From Bedellia somnulentella (Eukaryota; Arthropoda; Insecta; Lepidoptera; Bedelliidae): DNA of 64,000 bases. Location of the stretch: NCBI GenBank assembly GCA_963576735.1, contig OY755178.1:434001-498000 (forward strand), written 5' to 3'. Under the pieces are notes generated by a model, which ran no database searches, was not told the origin of the DNA, and saw only the letters and a list, made by a program, of their open reading frames with translations. This document shows positions 55,846 to 64,000 of the stretch, piece by piece (position 1 is the stretch's first letter; every line of letters starts with the position of its first letter). A program made the position numbers and the translations under genes.

Positions 55846-56640
55846 TTTTTTTACAATGATACCATTTTTTCTTCGTCAAGTTCGTAAAACAACATAGTTG
55901 TCCACGTATGCATTTTTTTTTTATTTTCTTTTGACCACGTAATCTATCCCTATATAAAGAATATGGAAGATTAACCGGAAAGAAAAACAACTTTGGAAAT
56001 CCAGTGCCTAATTAATAACGCAGTTGTCGCGCAACATACAATAAAAACAAAAATACATACAATTAAATTGAGTACCTCCTTTTTCGAAGTCGGTCAAAAA
56101 CTACTAAACACCCGCCCGCGCGACCCCGAGCTGTGATACGTGTAGGTAATATACAAATAACTACTTTTTTGATGAAACTGTCTTTAAAGTCCTTTGAGGG
56201 AAAACCAACTATTTATTTATTCAACCATATATTCTATATATATTAAAAATCGATAAACAACAAAGTCGTCCACTTAGGCATTATGATATTAATAAGAAAT
56301 AATAATCAAACAACTTAACCCTATAAAAAATTATGGAATGGAACCACCTTGGAAGTATAACCAACCGAACGGAAAAACAACTTTAGAAATCCATTGTCTA
56401 ATAAAGGAGGAATAGCGTAACATAACATAACATCGAAACAAAAAACATACTATCGAATCGAGTACCTCCTTTTTTGAAGTCGGTCGAAATTTACCTATCG
56501 CACACAGGCCAGGCCACAGATAATATCTTGAAAAAGTATCTATAGGGTACGATGCAGAAATCCTGTATTTAACATAACATGGTGTTATGTGATCACACGT
56601 CTCCTAGGCAATTTTAAAAGTATCTTGTGACAATGCAGAA
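55846..56640. other. intron 3 sequence with diverged internal repeats
   Basis: CGGAAAGAAAAACAACTTTGG / CGGAAAAACAACTTTAG and GAGTACCTCCTTTTTCGAAGTCGGTC / GAGTACCTCCTTTTTTGAAGTCGGTC (55976-56100 and 56375-56490) are two diverged copies of one ~120-bp segment, preceding ...CCACTTAGGC and GTCCACGTATGC stretches also matching. Confidence 0.5.
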
Positions 56641-56910
56641 TAATAATATTGTAATTTTAGGTTATGTGATCGAGTGTGAAACGGTGTGATTCGTGAAATT
56701 TACGTTTTTAAAGATGACATTGATATTCGATACTTAACAGCAAGCAACTACATCCTTAAGTATCTCCTAATATACATATTTGTATATACTCACGCCATTT
56801 CTTATTAGATTTGGCAGAGACTCTCGACTGTCACTTTGTATGATCGTGCAAACCTAAGAAGCTGCGTTTACATTCATATTTCATTTATAAAAGACATTAC
56901 ATTCTGTAAA
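56640..56910. repeat. RTE LINE relics, both orientations
   Basis: Plus-strand relic GGTTATGTGATCGAGTG...GTGATTCGTGAAA (56660-56720), and minus-strand 3' relic ACTCACGCCATTTC...GGCAGAGACTCTCG (56788-56890). Confidence 0.6.
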
Positions 56911-56911
56911 C

Positions 56912-57045
56912 AGTCTGGAAGAGATCGCTTTTAGCGATAAGACCGCCAATTGTACCTCACTGTAAACTGTTTGATCATATTATTGCTTTTGTAAATTTGT
57001 GTTTGATGTGCAATAAAGAGTTATTCTATTCTATTCTACATTTTT
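56912..57045 (+). repeat. LINE 3'UTR fragment with ATTCT tail
   Basis: GAGATCGCTTTTAGCGATAA...GTGCAATAAAGAGTTATTCTATTCTATTC; a structured 3'UTR with an AATAAA signal and simple tail, resembling lepidopteran LINE ends. Confidence 0.55.
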
Positions 57046-57544
57046 CACATTTCGGACGCCTGCATTATACATCCTTATCATCTTAGCATTCAATTTTGTC
57101 ATGCTTATAATCTCTCTTCATGTAAAAATATACGGAATTTAATACCATTCAGCAATATAGTCAAAGAAAGTGTTACAATAACTGTAGCAAACATTTGAGT
57201 AAAGTCAAATTGTCTATTAAAGAACTCATTAAAGAGTCCGTTACTCCTGTTCAATTTACAGAGACGTCGGTAATCGATTTGTATCGATTCGATATCGACC
57301 GCTATTTGGATCGAATCGTTCGATTGAGCTTTGGAAATAGTAAATTAGTGTTGCGCAATGTTTTACTGGAAGGAATTTTTATGCTATGCGGTTGTCATGA
57401 TTCTGGAAATCGTGATTTTAAAACAATTTTGTTTAAAGATAGTAATTTAAGAAGAATTGGATTCAATAGATAAGGACTACGAAAATGGGTTTCGTATATC
57501 GCAACAACATTACACAGATTCCTTACAGCTTAAAACAAGATTTT

Positions 57545-57710
57545 TAATTTCAATTAATATAATTTAAATCTTTTTGTTCATGAAAACCTCATGTGGGGAT
57601 TATTAATAATTAATAAAGAATAAATAAAGGAAAGAAAAATTTCTTTCCTTTATTTATATATCCCGCCTGTGTCGAAATTTTTCTTTCCTTTATTTATTCT
57701 TTTCAATTAA
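57545..57710. repeat. two S4 SINE 3' fragments, inverted pair
   Basis: Minus copy (TTTTTGTTCATGAAAACCTC to GGAAAGAAAAATTTC) abuts a plus copy (TGTGTCGAAATTTTTCTTTC to CTTTATTTATTC). Confidence 0.65.
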
Positions 57711-57822
57711 TATGTTTTGGTTTCTCAATACACGGGCTAAGCCTTGTTTGAGAAGCCCTGTTAATTTTTAAACTGAAGATAATTAGTAAGTGAGGAAGAA
57801 GATTCCTCTGGTTGGTCTGGAA

Positions 57823-57880
57823 CTTAGTCGCCTCTTACGACACCCGTGGGTAGAAAAGGGTAGTGACATTCTTAGCCATA
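57823..57880 (-). repeat. S1 SINE 5' fragment
   Basis: CTTAGTCGCCTCTTACGACA to GTAGTGACATTCTTAGCC. Confidence 0.8.
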
Positions 57881-57916
57881 AACACATTACTATACTAAAA
57901 CACATTATATCACTAA

Positions 57917-58133
57917 GGGCCAGTTTTTTGATCCGTGGTTAACGCAACAATTTGTTAAATATCGTAACTATTAGTTAGATATCAGCAAAATACATTGTTT
58001 GACCCGTGGTTAGAGTAACTAATGGTCAAATATCGAACCAAAATGGATTACGATTTGACTACTGGTTAGTCATTTAACTATAGTCAATGTAACAAATGGT
58101 TATATTTTTAACTCCGGATCAAAAAACTGGCCC
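57917..58133. mobile_element. MITE with TAA target duplication
   Basis: Inverted ends GGGCCAGTTTTTTGATCC / GGATCAAAAAACTGGCCC, flanked by TAA at 57914-57916 and 58134-58136. The 3-bp TAA duplication fits PIF/Harbinger-like elements. It sits one base before the partial exon copy at 58138. Confidence 0.85.
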
Positions 58134-58137
58134 TAAG

Positions 58138-58194
58138 GTGAACCTCAGCCCGCTGGGCCGCAAGATGTTTGCGCACCTATCGTCGTCGCTGGAC
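58138..58194 (+). pseudogene. partial duplicate of fascin exon 4 (first 57 bp)
   Basis: Translates VNLSPLGRKMFAHLSSSLD against VNLRSLGRKRFAHLSSSLD in the real exon, starts after the same AAG, and stops matching after CTGGAC. There is no donor after it. A MITE lies in its acceptor region. It is a dead partial exon. Confidence 0.85.
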
Positions 58195-58317
58195 ATGTAT
58201 TTAAGCCTTGTTTGAGAATCCCTGTTAATTTGTAAACTGTAGTCAGTAGAAGGACATTGATTGGTCTGGATTGGTAGTTGGATAGATAAAAATACTAACG
58301 TACATTCATATTCAAAG

Positions 58318-58503
58318 GTGAACCTCCGCTCTCTGGGTCGCAAGCGTTTCGCGCACCTGTCGTCGTCGCTGGACGAGGTGCACGTGGACGCCAACGTGCC
58401 GTGGGGCGAAGACACGCTCTTCACGCTCGAGTTCCGCGCGGACGAGGGTGGAAAGTATGCCTTGCATACTTGTAACAACAAGTATCTGAGTGCTAGCGGG
58501 AAG
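58318..58503 (+). CDS. sn: fascin (singed), coding exon 4
   Basis: A 186-nt, 62-codon exon (residues 160-221), phase 0 at both ends, with acceptor TTCAAAG and donor AAG then GTGAGG. It reads VNLRSLGRKRFAHLSSSLDE, VHVDANVPWGEDTLFTLEFR and ADEGGKYALHTCNNKYLSAS before GK, and forms most of the first part of the second beta-trefoil. The last 57 bp are repeated ten more times downstream, and the first 57 bp are duplicated upstream, so both ends of this exon have copies in its introns. Only the first donor preserves the protein: read-through past 58503 meets a stop within 20 codons. Confidence 0.96.
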
Positions 58504-59762
58504 GTGAGGATCATATATGTATTACTTAGTCTTGTAGTTAGTTTGTTAGTTAGTTGTTAGTAAGTAATTAAGGTGGCAAGTTCGCGCTGCATACTTGTAA
58601 CAACAAGTATCTGAGTGCTAGCGGGAAGGTGAGGATCATATATGTATTACTTAGTCTTGTAGTTAGTTTGTTAGTTAGTTGTTAGTAAGTAATTAAGGTG
58701 GCAAGTTCGCGCTGCATACTTGTAACAACAAGTATCTGAGTGCTAGCGGGAAGGTGAGGATCATATATGTATTACTTAGTCTTGTAGTTAGTTTGTTAGT
58801 TAGTTGTTAGTAAGTAATTAAGGTGGCAAGTTCGCGCTGCATACTTGTAACAACAAGTATCTGAGTGCTAGCGGGAAGGTGAGGATCATATATGTATTAC
58901 TTAGTCTTGTAGTTAGTTTGTTAGTTAGTTGTTAGTAAGTAATTAAGGTGGCAAGTTCGCGCTGCATACTTGTAACAACAAGTATCTGAGTGCTAGCGGG
59001 AAGGTGAGGATCATATATGTATTACTTAGTCTTGTAGTTAGTTTGTTAGTTAGTTGTTAGTAAGTAATTAAGGTGGCAAGTTCGCGCTGCATACTTGTAA
59101 CAACAAGTATCTGAGTGCTAGCGGGAAGGTGAGGATCATATATGTATTACTTAGTCTTGTAGTTAGTTTGTTAGTTAGTTGTTAGTAAGTAATTAAGGTG
59201 GCAAGTTCGCGCTGCATACTTGTAACAACAAGTATCTGAGTGCTAGCGGGAAGGTGAGGATCATATATGTATTACTTAGTCATGTAGTTAGTTTGTTAGT
59301 TAGTTGTTAGTAAGTAATTAAGGTGGCAAGTTCGCGCTGCATACTTGTAACAACAAGTATCTGAGTGCTAGCGGGAAGGTGAGGATCATATATGTATTAC
59401 TTAGTCTTGTAGTTAGTTTGTTAGTAAGTAATTAAGGTGGCAAGTTCGCGCTGCATACTTGTAACAACAAGTATCTGAGTGCTAGCGGGAAGGTGAGGAT
59501 CATATATGTATTACTTAGTCTTGTAGTTAGTTTGTTAGTTAGTTGTTAGTAAGTAATTAAGGTGGCAAGTTCGCGCTGCATACTTGTAACAACAAGTATC
59601 TGAGTGCTAGCGGGAAGGTGAGGATCATATATGTATTACTTAGTCTTGTAGTTAGTTTGTTAGTTAGTTGTTAGTAAGTAATTAAGGTGGCAAGTTCGCG
59701 CTGCATACTTGTAACAACAAGTATCTGAGTGCTAGCGGGAAGGTGAGGATCATATATGTATT
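58447..59762 (+). repeat. 125-bp tandem array of fascin exon 4 3' end plus splice donor
   Basis: Eleven units start at 58447 (the real exon), 58572, 58697, 58822, 58947, 59072, 59197, 59322, 59436, 59561 and 59686. Each holds 57 bp of exon, the GTGAGG donor and 68 bp of intron. The unit starting at 59322 lacks 11 bp, the unit at 59197 has one T-to-A change (59282), and the last is cut after 77 bases. The ten later copies read GGCAAGTTCGCGCTG where the exon reads GGAAAGTATGCCTTG. Confidence 0.97.
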
Positions 59763-59800
59763 AAGAGAGCTGATAAGGGTTGGAAGTACGCTTTGAACCG
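59763..59800 (+). pseudogene. degenerate fragment of the exon 4 end
   Basis: GAGCTGATAAGGGTTGGAAG...TACGCTTTGAAC translates RADKGWKYALN, against RADEGGKYALH in exon 4. It adjoins the array and looks like an older duplicate. Confidence 0.6.
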
Positions 59801-59929
59801 ATTTTTACGAGACCTTTACTGGCACATAGCTAATGTATTAAAGAGTAACGTAGCCCACTATTTTAAGACCTATATAGAGCCAGATTAATTTACTAGTTTA
59901 TCAAAAACTAATGTTAATATTTGTTGCAG

Positions 59930-60029
59930 CTAATGGACACGTGCTCGCCAGCGTGTCTGTTTTCTGCGGAGTACCACGCGGGCGCGCTCGCTCTACGAGA
60001 CAGCAGCGGAGCCTACCTTGCCCCTATCG
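59930..60029 (+). CDS. sn: fascin (singed), coding exon 5
   Basis: A 100-nt exon (acceptor TTTGTTGCAG, donor ATCG then GTAATT), residues 222-254 plus one base. It reads LMDTCSPACLFSAEYHAGAL then ALRDSSGAYLAPIG, continuing the second beta-trefoil. ACLFSAEYH and ALRD match singed closely; the first seven residues are poorly conserved. Confidence 0.95.
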
Positions 60030-60033
60030 GTAA

Positions 60034-60110
60034 TTATATCATCATCATCAACATTATCATCATCATCATCAAAATAATCATTATCATCACCATCATACAT
60101 ACATACATTG
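60034..60110 (+). repeat. (ATC)n microsatellite
   Basis: Imperfect ATC/ATT trinucleotide run starting five bases past the exon 5 donor, then a short CATA run. Confidence 0.85.
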
Positions 60111-60394
60111 CTGTTGTTCCCATTTTAGTCGCATCGCCTCTTTTCCAAATCTCTCGAGCATCGCTTACTTTTATCAATATTTTCATACATTAGTTAATAT
60201 AGGCATGTTATAGAGATTTTTCTAAAGTCGAACTTTGTGTTTTTACTTCCAAAATCGACTGCGAAATATCCATTTGCTTTTGAGATTTAAAGCCGTGAAA
60301 ATATGTATCTATGTATAAAACATGTTAAATGATAAAGTTTGTAGTCGGGAAATTAATAATTGTAATAACCATATTTTTCCTAGAGTATTAACGG

Positions 60395-60545
60395 GAGAAG
60401 AGTTAGGCCTATCGCCGCTCTGAAAGAACATATTATCACATGACTAAGTACAACTCTGTCACATGGATTTCTTTGCGTTCTCATTAACCGTTCAACCACA
60501 CAAATGACTTATGATAATACAGATGTAGGCCTGACTCAGCATTAG
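60395..60545 (-). repeat. S2 SINE, decayed
   Basis: GGCCTATCGCCGCTCTGAAA, CACATGACTAAGTACAACTC and a partial head. Confidence 0.7.
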
Positions 60546-60554
60546 AACATAAAC

Positions 60555-60605
60555 ACCTATACTCACGCCATTAGTTCTCAATAGTGTAGGCAGAGACTAT
60601 CGAAT
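60555..60605 (-). repeat. RTE 3' terminus relic
   Basis: TACTCACGCCATTAGTTCTC to AGAGACTATCGA. Confidence 0.7.
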
Positions 60606-60626
60606 ATTTGAACCCACATTTAAATA

Positions 60627-60850
60627 GCACTACCCCTTTTTCCGGTGGGTGTACGTAAGAGGTAAGAGGCGGTATTGGGGCTTCTTAAGGGATTTTTGGG
60701 CGATGCGGTTCGAGACCCATCACCAACAACCTTTATTTTACCATCTTTTCCCCACGCAACTTCCAAAAGTGGCTGAGGAATTTCTAATTCGTTAGCTCTG
60801 GCTACCCCTTCTAGGGATTTATAGCCGTGAGTATATGTTTGTATGTATGT
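60627..60850 (+). repeat. S1 SINE, 5'-truncated, with 9-bp duplication
   Basis: ATTTAAATA at 60618-60626 and 60851-60859 flank it. It begins at GCACTACCCC and its right duplication ends 15 bases before fascin exon 6. Confidence 0.93.
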
Positions 60851-60874
60851 ATTTAAATACATTTTCCTTCTCAG

Positions 60875-61003
60875 GCTCAAAAGCAGTGCTAAAGACGAGA
60901 TCGACTGCCGTGACCCGTGATGAGCTGTTTTCTTTGGAGGACAGTCTACCCCAAGCGTCCTTTGTCGCCGCGCTCAACGAGAAATATGTCTCCGTTAAAC
61001 AAG
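60875..61003 (+). CDS. sn: fascin (singed), coding exon 6
   Basis: A 129-nt exon (acceptor TTCCTTCTCAG, donor CAAG then GTATGT). It completes the Gly codon and reads SKAVLKTRSTAVTRDELFSL then EDSLPQASFVAALNEKYVSV and KQ, to residue 297 plus one base. This joins the second and third beta-trefoils; TRDELFSLEDSLPQASF is nearly invariant among insects. The following exon, expected to begin with the V-D-V-x-A-N-Q-D strand, is not found before the window ends, so ~40% of the protein lies to the right. Confidence 0.96.
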
Positions 61004-61044
61004 GTATGTTTTTTGTCTATTCATTTAGAAATATACCGTATATT

Positions 61045-61685
61045 AGCCGTGTAGTGTCGGCTTAGAATAACACTACCCCATTTCTACCCGTGGGTGATCG
61101 TAAGAGGCGACTAACTAGGGGCTTTTTAAGTGATTTTTGGGCGATGTGGTTGGAGACCCGTCACAAAAAAACATTTATTACTACCATCTTTCCCCCAATC
61201 AACTTTCAAAAGTGGCTGAGGAATTCCTCATAGGGGTTGTCCATTAATCACGTGAGGCTTGAAAGGGGGGGGAGGGGTTTGATAAAAATCACGAAAATAA
61301 CACAATGGGGAGGGGGGGTGTAGTAAGATATCACGTGTATTTAATTTTTCGTCAAACGCGCGATTTTTAAACAAATATTAAGCGGCACATTTTTATTACG
61401 GTCCTTAATTTCAGAATAAAATAAGATTATAGTTTATACTTACCTGTATTTAAAATAATATAATATTCAGAAATTTTTAAGATTCGTTGTAGCTACTAAA
61501 AATACACGTGATGTTGAGAAGGGGGAGGGGGGGTGGTCTTAAACCTCACTACTCATCACCAATGGGGGAGGGGGGGTTAAAAAATGCTAAAAAAAGATCA
61601 CGTGATTAATGGACAACCCCATACCAAAGCTCTGGCTACCCCGTTAAGGGATTTATAGCCGTGAGTATATGTATGTATGTGTGTA
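61045..61685 (+). repeat. S1 SINE interrupted by a MITE
   Basis: Begins GCCGTGTAGTGTCGGCTTAG, breaks at GAATTCCTCATA (61232), resumes ATACCAAAGCTCTGGC (61621) and ends in a TATG tail. It starts 42 bases after the exon 6 donor. Confidence 0.93.
61233..61620. mobile_element. MITE with ATA target duplication and G-rich arms
   Basis: Inverted ends GGGGTTGTCCATTAATCACG / CGTGATTAATGGACAACCCC, with G-runs just inside both arms (GGGGGGGGAGGGG, GGGGGAGGGGGGGT). ATA at 61230-61232 and 61621-61623 is the duplication, confirmed by the uninterrupted S1 sequence elsewhere. No ORF. Confidence 0.9.
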
Positions 61686-61955
61686 TGTAAATATACGTTT
61701 AAAGCAGGAAAAACTTAATGCATGATTTGATCAATTAAAGTTCTTAGTAATTTTAATGTATTCTTGACTTATGTATTATACTATATATTATACGAATCAC
61801 TAATTTAGCATACTTGACATCTTATTTTCTCGGAGTGTAATAAATTAACATATTTCATGTATACGAAAATTATATCAATGACCAAGTTTATTTATTTATT
61901 TACTTGACTTTTATTAACTACACCAATAGCATACATTTTAATACAATGTTAAGAT
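61686..61955. other. intron sequence, no feature recognised
   Basis: AT-rich. Confidence 0.3.
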
Positions 61956-61957
61956 TA

Positions 61958-62210
61958 TAAACATAACGTTCACGCCGAATATCCCCGAAGGGGTTGGCAG
62001 AGGTACTAATACTTCTGAACATCACGTGACTTTGTCACCTGGTGTTCAGAGTACCCGCGTTTTGCATGGACAGTGTACTCACGTGATAGGGGGCAGGCCT
62101 ATCGCCGTTTTGTACGAATACACTGTCACATGACTAAGTAAAACTCAGCCATGTGGGTTTCCTCACGATGTTTTCCCTCACCGTTAACAACCATGATAAA
62201 TAATTATCAA
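61958..62210 (-). repeat. S2 SINE, head missing
   Basis: AACATAACGTTCACGCCGAA to CCTCACCGTTAACAACCATG; well preserved. Confidence 0.92.
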
Positions 62211-62221
62211 TATATAAATAT

Positions 62222-62400
62222 ATAATACGGCGATAGGCTTGCCCCCTATCACGTGAGTACACTGTCCATGCAAAACGTGGGTACTCTGAACACCAGGTGA
62301 CAAAGTCACGTGATGTTCAGAAGTATTAGTACCTCTGCCAACCCCTTCGGGGATATTCGGCGTGAACGTTTATGCTTATGCTTATGCTTATGCAATATAT
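62222..62400 (+). repeat. S2 SINE 3' half, inverted relative to its neighbour
   Basis: ACGGCGATAGGCTTGCCCCC to TTCGGCGTGAACG, then a TTATGC repeat tail (four units). Confidence 0.92.
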
Positions 62401-62926
62401 AAATATTGTTAAGAACAATAATGACTTTTGTTTTGATACTCAACGATGTATTAAATAATATTTCTTAAATAATTACTTGATATGTCTGAGTTTACAAACC
62501 TTCTTGTCCCGGTTATATTTTTTTACGTATTTGTAATTATAAACTCTACTCTCCGCAAAAAATATTTATGCGTTTTAGAATATAGAAAAAAAATGCAATT
62601 TGGGTAATGCCAATCTTGCTTCATGCTGTAACTATGTAACCAACTACTGTCTTCTATGTTAGCCCATACACGGACACCTTAAGCTGACAAACTTTTCAAA
62701 GGGTGGGCAGCCGATTAACCCATGGCAGCTTAGAGCAGTTGAAAGCAATAAAAGAGTTGTTCGTGAATGAAGGCTCTATATTTTACATTTTAATATTGGC
62801 GTTCTATCTGAGTTAGCGACAGTTTTTTTCCTCTTTTTATTTTATAAATAATTAATCATAAGAATAAATAATGGTTGAATTTTAACTTTTTGGCTTCTTC
62901 TTACTGCTACATATAGCTATAACAGA
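62401..62926. other. intron sequence, no feature recognised
   Basis: AT-rich, no ORF or repeat recognised. Confidence 0.3.
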
Positions 62927-62935
62927 CTTGAATAT

Positions 62936-63274
62936 ACATACATACATACATATACTCACGCCATTAGTTCCCATTGGGGTAGGCGGAGACTATCGATCGC
63001 CACTTCGCACGATCCTGACAAACCTCTCTAGCTTCGTTTACATCCATCAATCTTTTCATACATGCTCTTTTATTCTTCATACTACGGACGCCTGCCTTTT
63101 TGAGCACACTCTCAATTTGGTTCAAGTGTATTCCCCGTGGTCGTCCTCTACTAACATTACCATCCACACTAGTTCTATAGATCCCTTTTACCAATTTTCT
63201 ATCATCCATCCTCTCTATGTGCCCAAACCATCTTAACATTCCTTTTTCTATCTTTCTTACAATATCATCCTTAT
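62936..63274 (-). mobile_element. RTE-type LINE 3' fragment with 9-bp duplication
   Basis: Encodes the last ~100 codons (DDIVRKIEKGMLRWFGHIER to SAYPNGN). CTTGAATAT at 62927-62935 and 63275-63283 flank it. The frame is intact. Confidence 0.93.
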
Positions 63275-63318
63275 CTTGAATATGAATTCGCAAATATAGA
63301 AACTACATAAACCTATAA

Positions 63319-63575
63319 TTACATACATACATACATACATATACTCACGGCTATAAATCCCAAGAAGGGGTAGCCAGAGCTAAGGAACTAGAAGTTCCTC
63401 AGCCACTTTTGGAAAGATGAGAGGGGAAGAGATAGCAAAATAAAGGTTGTTGGTGATGGGTCTCCAACCGCATCGCCCAAAAATCCCTTAAAAGCCCCAA
63501 TACCGTTAGTCGCCTCTTACGTACACCCACCGGAAGAAATGGGGTAGTGCTATTCTAGGCCGACACTACACAGCA
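63319..63575 (-). repeat. S1 SINE, full-length
   Basis: (CATA)n, ATACTCACGGCTATAAATCC to CTAGGCCGACACTACACAGC. Confidence 0.93.
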
Positions 63576-63938
63576 CCTATAATTACCTCACAGACAAAAT
63601 CTTAACTGTACTTACTTAAGACCTAATACAATCTGAATGCGCAATGATTGTCTAAAACCCGGCAAAATAACAAGGAAAATGGCAGCATATTATTAAAGTG
63701 ATATTAAAATGTGCAATGATGGTACGTCCAATGATCCGTAACGTGATATTACGGTAGATGCTCGAGCGAGTGAAAGGTAATCATGGGATGATTATACAGG
63801 ATATAGATTGCGGATGACTGAATGGGTAGGCAGGTGCTCTAAGTATAGAGTTAGGGGTAATCGTTTAAAGTGCCTGTATGATATGGCAGTTTTGAAATTC
63901 GTATTTGGCTAGCGTAGTATGTCTATGTGTTTTTAGTT
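63576..63938. other. intron sequence, no fascin exon seen
   Basis: No match to the next fascin segment in any frame. Confidence 0.4.
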
Positions 63939-63940
63939 CC

Positions 63941-64000
63941 GCCGAATAACACTACCCCATATTTTTTTCTGGCTTTCGCGACTAAGGGGATTGTAGCTTT
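63941..64000 (+). repeat. S1 SINE 5' part, cut by the window edge
   Basis: GCCGAATAACACTACCCCAT, then GCGACTAAGGGGATTG. Confidence 0.75.

Larger units (their letters stand above)
57739..58317 (+). repeat. diverged tandem duplication ahead of fascin exon 4
   Basis: AAGCCTTGTTTGAGAA-CCCTG and TTGGTCTGGA occur at 57739-57830 and again at 58203-58270, a spacing of 464 bases. The duplicated unit carries the partial exon 4 copy at 58138. Confidence 0.7.

Noticed and set aside
57195..57473. 92-codon ORF in fascin intron 3
   Set aside because: Starts at a TTG, has no recognisable domain, and lies between RTE, LINE 3'UTR and SINE relics. It could be a transposon remnant but cannot be supported as a gene.
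58447..59762. CRISPR-like regular array
   Set aside because: Direct repeats are contiguous 125-bp units without variable spacers and derive from the fascin exon; this is a minisatellite in a eukaryotic gene.

Overview
This is a eukaryotic nuclear genomic window, most likely from a butterfly or moth (Lepidoptera). The basis is an insect-type fascin (singed) gene with GT-AG introns, AT-rich noncoding DNA, a very high load of SINE, RTE-type LINE, Helitron and MITE sequence, and several tRNA-headed SINE families of lepidopteran character. The species cannot be named from the sequence. One 200-base run of N (3320-3519) marks an assembly gap. No bacterial-type operon, rRNA gene or CRISPR array is present.

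Host genes. (1) At the left edge, minus strand, are the first two coding exons (4429-4271 and 3790-3686) of a mitochondrial peptidyl-tRNA hydrolase of the ICT1/mRpL58 family, with the catalytic GGQ motif. The remaining exons fall in the N gap, beyond a LINE, or off the window. (2) On the plus strand, six coding exons (40769-61003) of fascin/singed encode the first ~297 of roughly 510 residues; the gene continues past the right edge. A splice acceptor just before the ATG shows that a 5' noncoding exon lies upstream. The best candidate is at about 16850-17130, with a TCAGTT initiator and a GTAAGT donor, which would make intron 1 about 23.6 kb.

Region by region. 1-3.3 kb: CR1/jockey-like LINE, minus, frameshifted. 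3.5-4.4 kb: ICT1 exons. 4.9-6.1 kb: short-TIR element with a broken ORF family. 6.4-7.6 kb: dead mariner. 9-16 kb: SINE relics and a Helitron nested in a SINE. 19.4-20.1 kb: second Helitron. 21.2-21.7 kb: RTE fragment. 21.9-23.8 kb: young element with ~408-bp inverted arms around a spliced nuclease-like ORF. 27.1-27.7 kb: TTA-flanked MITE. 32.8-34.6 kb: RTE LINE with an intact 3' ORF and 14-bp target duplication. 40.8-61 kb: fascin exons with intron-filling SINEs, an intact 947-aa RLE-type LINE at 46.1-49.0 kb, and a 125-bp tandem array that has amplified the 3' end of fascin exon 4 together with its splice donor.

The commonest repeat (here called S1, ~250 bp, more than 30 copies) shares its 3' terminus with the RTE LINE, so the two probably form a SINE/LINE pair. 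S2 is a full tRNA-derived SINE; S3 and S4 are further tRNA-headed families. The names S1-S4 are labels used only here.
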